NCBI GenBank assembly: GCA_937911325.1
Contig: CALDSD010000070.1
Coordinates: 1 to 43,199, forward strand
Source of the DNA: an uncultured Neomegalonema sp.
Lineage (GTDB): Bacteria > Pseudomonadota > Alphaproteobacteria > Rhodobacterales > Rhodobacteraceae
Direction: 5' to 3'
DNA: 43,199 nt
Of this stretch, positions 40,785 through 43,199 are shown in pieces; positions within the stretch are counted from its first letter, which is position 1; the number at the start of each line of letters is the position of its first letter. The notes under the pieces are model-generated. The model did no database searches. It saw only the letters and a list, made by a program, of their open reading frames with translations, and was not told where the DNA came from. The position numbers and the translations under genes were made by a program.

Positions 40785-42134
40785 TTGCGGTTGATCTTCG
40801 CCGCCGCCCAGGATCGCGCGTAGCGCGTCGAAGCTTGCGTCGACGCCGCCCGCTGCGGGGGACCCAAGAAACGCGTCAACATGCGGGTAGAGCGTTATGG
40901 CGGCGTCGATCTCCGGGTCCGAACCGCTGTTGTAAAGCCCCGCCTGCAACATGGGCTTGGCGTCCTCGTAGACTGAGACGACGCGCCGAGCCAACCCGAT
41001 CAGGTCGTTCTCTTCCGAGGTTGCGGCGTCGGGCAAAGACCGTGAAACGCTTTTCGCAAGGTCGATCGCGGGGAACCGGCCGCGCTCTGCGATTTCGCGC
41101 GTCAGAACGATGTGGCCGTCGAGAATCCCGCGTGTCATGTCGGCGACGGGTTCGTCCATGTCGCTGCCGGCGACAAGAACGGACAGCACCGCGGTGATGT
41201 CGCCTTGGCCATCGGCGCCGGGGCCGGCCCGTTCGGCCAGCCGCGCGATCATGTTTCCCGTGGATGGAGGGTAAGCCCGGAGCGCGGGCGTCTCGCCGGC
41301 CGCCAAGGCGATTTCGCGATGCGCCTCGGCGACCCGGGTCACCGAGTCCATCACGCACAGAACGCCTTTGCCCTGATCGCGAAAGTACTCGGCCACCGCC
41401 ATCGTCAGATAGGCGGCCCGTCGGCGAAGCGGCGCCGGCTGATCGGATGTGGCGGCGATAATGACGGATCGCGACGACGCGCCGTCGCCCATGACGCGCT
41501 CCGCAAAGTCGCGCACTTCGCGACCGCGCTCGCCGATCAAGCCTATGACCGCGACATCGGCCTCGAGAGAGTTCGCCAATGTGGCGATCAGCGTCGACTT
41601 GCCGACGCCGGAACCTGCGAACAATCCGACCCGCTGACCTCGGCAAATCGGCAAGACCGTATCCAGCGCCGTAACGCCGGTCGAAAGTCGCGCTCCCAAG
41701 CCGCGGCGCTCCACCGGCGACGGCGGGGTCCCGCGCAAGGTCACGACCTGTTCGCCACGGGCCGGCGCCTGGCCGCTCCACGGGCGTCCGAAGCCGTCCA
41801 TGATCCGGCCGAGCCAGGCGTCGGAGGGGCGGATCTCGACCGGCGGCGCGAGCTCAACCGGGCGATTGGCGCTGACGCCCTCGATGTCGCCATACACCAT
41901 GGCCACGCAAGAGTTCGCGTCGAGGCCGACGATTTCACCGTAAAGCGCATCCGCATCCGGCTCCTCAGTCGGGCGGATGAAACGGACGAGATCGCCAATC
42001 TTCGCGAACCCTGACAACCCGACGATCTCGACGGAGTTTGAATTGGCCTTCGAGATCGACCCACGGACCCGTCTGGGCGAGATGTCGGCGATCGCCGCCT
42101 CCAACTCGGCGTAAAGGCGCGTTTCAGAGGGCAT
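40773..42134 (-). CDS. fliI: Flagellum-specific export ATPase FliI
   Basis: A 453-residue F1-beta-like ATPase of the flagellar export apparatus. The Walker A motif AGSGVGKS is at 173-180, Walker B VMDSVTR has D263, and the GERGREVRDF segment is at about 201-210. The YPPSTGNMIARLAERAG block is typical of FliI and related secretion ATPases. An N-terminal beta-barrel domain (about 15-90) and C-terminal helical domain complete it. It is alone in a leftward unit and shares an AT-rich divergent promoter with flgB that carries CtrA-like boxes. It works with FliH, which is encoded in the fliF operon. Confidence 0.97.
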   Translation of the reverse strand: MPSETRLYAELEAAIADISPRRVRGSISKANSNSVEIVGLSGFAKIGDLVRFIRPTEEPDADALYGEIVGLDANSCVAMVYGDIEGVSANRPVELAPPVEIRPSDAWLGRIMDGFGRPWSGQAPARGEQVVTLRGTPPSPVERRGLGARLSTGVTALDTVLPICRGQRVGLFAGSGVGKSTLIATLANSLEADVAVIGLIGERGREVRDFAERVMGDGASSRSVIIAATSDQPAPLRRRAAYLTMAVAEYFRDQGKGVLCVMDSVTRVAEAHREIALAAGETPALRAYPPSTGNMIARLAERAGPGADGQGDITAVLSVLVAGSDMDEPVADMTRGILDGHIVLTREIAERGRFPAIDLAKSVSRSLPDAATSEENDLIGLARRVVSVYEDAKPMLQAGLYNSGSDPEIDAAITLYPHVDAFLGSPAAGGVDASFDALRAILGGGEDQPQSEQ

Positions 42135-42195
42135 ATCTATGCTCGATCACCCAAAAACCTCTGGTTTCCAGCCTCTTAACAGTTCGCCGGGCAGT

Positions 42196-42233
42196 TTAAC
42201 GCTAACCGGTAATTAACCTTAACGCAGGTATAA
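42196..42233. promoter_or_regulatory. Cluster of CtrA-like half sites between fliI and flgB
   Basis: Several TTAAC elements crowd here: TTAA at 42176 and 42196, a near-consensus CTAA-N7-TTAA at 42202-42216, and TTAA-N7-ATAA at 42219-42233, each one base off the CtrA consensus. The two boxes start 17 bp apart. The cluster lies 31 to 69 bp before flgB and 62 bp or more before fliI. Joint control of both genes by CtrA is inferred. Confidence 0.6.
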
Positions 42234-42264
42234 CGAAACCAGAAGGTGCAAAGGGCGAAAGACC

Positions 42265-42660
42265 ATGGATCTCAAGATCTTGTCGATGGCGTCTGCGCTC
42301 GCTCGGCATGGAGCGGCGCGTCACAGCGTTGTCGCCGAAAACATCGCGAACGCCGATACGCCTGGCTACCAAGCCAAGGACATCAAACCCTTTGCGGAAA
42401 CGCCGATTGCCCAGCGGGGGAGTGGCGACTTTGCTGCGCGTGCTACGCGGCCGGGTCATGTCGCCGGTGATGCGAGCAATATCGCAGAGACTGTTTTCGA
42501 AACCGTAAAGCGCGAGGCGACTTCTCCCAACGGAAATGGCGTCTCTTTGGAGGCGGAGATGCTCAAGAGCGTCGAGGCGCAGGGCCGTCATGATCTGGCG
42601 GTGACGATCTACCAAAAGTCGATCGACATCCTGCGTCTGAGCCTCGGTAAGAGCCGATAG
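42265..42660 (+). CDS. flgB: Flagellar proximal rod protein FlgB
   Basis: A 131-residue FlgB with the rod signature VVAENIANADTPGYQAKDI near residue 30, a variable middle and a C-terminal helix (SLEAEMLKSVEAQGRHDLAVTIYQKSI in two parts) used in rod packing. Length is normal. It starts the flgB-flgC(-fliE) unit. AAAGGGCGAAAG serves as ribosome-binding region. Exported through the flagellar system without a signal peptide. Confidence 0.96.
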   Translation: MDLKILSMASALARHGAARHSVVAENIANADTPGYQAKDIKPFAETPIAQRGSGDFAARATRPGHVAGDASNIAETVFETVKREATSPNGNGVSLEAEMLKSVEAQGRHDLAVTIYQKSIDILRLSLGKSR

Positions 42661-42672
42661 GAGAGCGAAGAG

Positions 42673-43065
42673 ATGGATAGTTTCCTCAAGGCGATCGCGG
42701 CGGCTTCGAGCGGCATGGACGCGCAGAGCACGCGCCTGCGCACCATCAGCGAGAACATCGCCAACGCAGATACGCCGGGGTTCCGCCGCAAGCTGGTGAC
42801 GTTTGAGTCCGTGCTCGACCGAAGCACCGGGGCGACCCGGCTTGAGATCGGCGATGTCAGTCTCGACCCGTCCGAGCTCGAACTCGAGCATCGCCCGGGT
42901 CACCCGCTCGCAGACGCCAACGGCTACGTGGAAATGTCGAACGTCGACATGCTCGTCGAACTCGCCGACGCGCGGGAGGCGCAGCGAAGCTACGAGGCCA
43001 ATCTGCGCATGTTTGATCAAGCTCGAAAAATGAAGGGGTCGATCCTCGATCTTCTCAAAAGGTAG
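42673..43065 (+). CDS. flgC: Flagellar proximal rod protein FlgC
   Basis: A 130-residue FlgC with N-terminal AAASSGMDAQSTRLRTISEN and IANADTPGFRRKLVTF blocks, a short beta-rich centre, and the C-terminal YVEMSNVDMLVELADAREAQ and RSYEANLRMF segments of the rod family. Normal in length. It lies 12 bp after flgB and 6 bp before the next ORF, in the position where fliE is expected. Confidence 0.96.
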   Translation: MDSFLKAIAAASSGMDAQSTRLRTISENIANADTPGFRRKLVTFESVLDRSTGATRLEIGDVSLDPSELELEHRPGHPLADANGYVEMSNVDMLVELADAREAQRSYEANLRMFDQARKMKGSILDLLKR

Positions 43066-43071
43066 GCAGCC

Positions 43072-43179
43072 ATGGATGTGAATGCGAAGAACGCGGCCCA
43101 ACTCTACAGCGCCGCTCGAGAACTGGTGAAAGACGCCGGCGCCGCGCGCACGACGGCGTCGGAAACGCAAGAGAGCTGA
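43072..43179 (+). pseudogene. Short ORF at the fliE position (possibly truncated fliE)
   Basis: Six bases after flgC, an ATG opens a 35-codon ORF (MDVNAKNAAQLYSAARELVK start) that stops with TGA at 43177, 20 bp before the window edge. FliE, the MS ring-rod junction protein expected here, is usually about 100 residues. The N-terminal pattern is compatible with an alphaproteobacterial FliE start. It could be a fliE interrupted by a stop or frameshift, a sequencing error, or an unrelated short ORF; the cut at the window end prevents a decision. Confidence 0.35.
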
Positions 43180-43199
43180 ACGCGCCGGAGAGCAGGGGC

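Noticed and set aside
1-43199. Search for CRISPR arrays, insertion sequences, phage genes, or toxin-antitoxin pairs
   Set aside because: No spaced direct repeats, transposase, integrase or toxin-antitoxin type genes were seen in the window.

Overview
The window looks like the chromosome of a high-GC, flagellated alphaproteobacterium, most likely in or near the Rhodobacterales. Four things point there: the flagellar gene order and content (flaF and flbT next to flagellin, a DUF1217 protein, a MotE-like protein, a short SAF-type FlgA, a two-FliL set), CtrA-type TTAA-N7-TTAA boxes in flagellar promoters, an RpiR/LysR-rich catabolic region, and a genome-typical tRNA-Arg(ACG). No species is assigned.

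Positions 1-591 hold the 3' part of a tRNA-Arg and a gene-poor stretch. Positions 592-2736 encode an enolase-superfamily enzyme and a malate/lactate-type (Ldh_2) NAD(P)H oxidoreductase. Both lack residues normally needed for catalysis in their families. A strong terminator then closes a leftward RND efflux operon (adaptor and inner-membrane pump, 2994-7529). Two small leftward genes (EthD-like, DUF427) and a divergent LysR regulator follow. A 17-bp motif is repeated in front of the pump operon and in front of the LysR gene, which suggests that this LysR controls the pump.

Positions 9565-13931 hold a leftward operon (aldo/keto reductase, two-TM protein, hydroxypyruvate-isomerase-like TIM barrel, possible tiny ORF), a divergent LysR and a second Ldh_2 enzyme. 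Positions 14033-20793 look like a complete small catabolic regulon. An RpiR repressor is divergent from a nitrilase-family amidase and two tandem dimethylglycine-dehydrogenase-like FAD/GcvT fusion enzymes, and twin 14-bp near-palindromes lie in the shared promoter. An AT-richer LysR gene closes the region. The substrate is probably an N-methylated amino compound but is unknown.

Positions 21913-43199 are a flagellar supercluster: fliP-fliN-fliH-fliF leftward; fliL, a DUF6468-like gene, motE, motA, a large periplasmic protein, flgF-flgG-flgA-flgH and a second fliL rightward; flgD and fliK leftward; then a rod-binding flgJ-like gene, an flgN-like gene, flagellin, flaF, flbT and DUF1217; leftward fliI; and rightward flgB-flgC followed by a very short ORF where fliE is expected. 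Between them the genes supply the MS ring, export apparatus parts, the stator subunit MotA, rod, hook cap, hook-length ruler, L ring, filament and flagellin-specific regulators. CtrA-like boxes sit in the fliF/fliL and fliI/flgB divergent promoters. The most novel candidate is the 850-residue secreted protein fused translationally to motA and close to motE, which may be a MotC-like stator partner.
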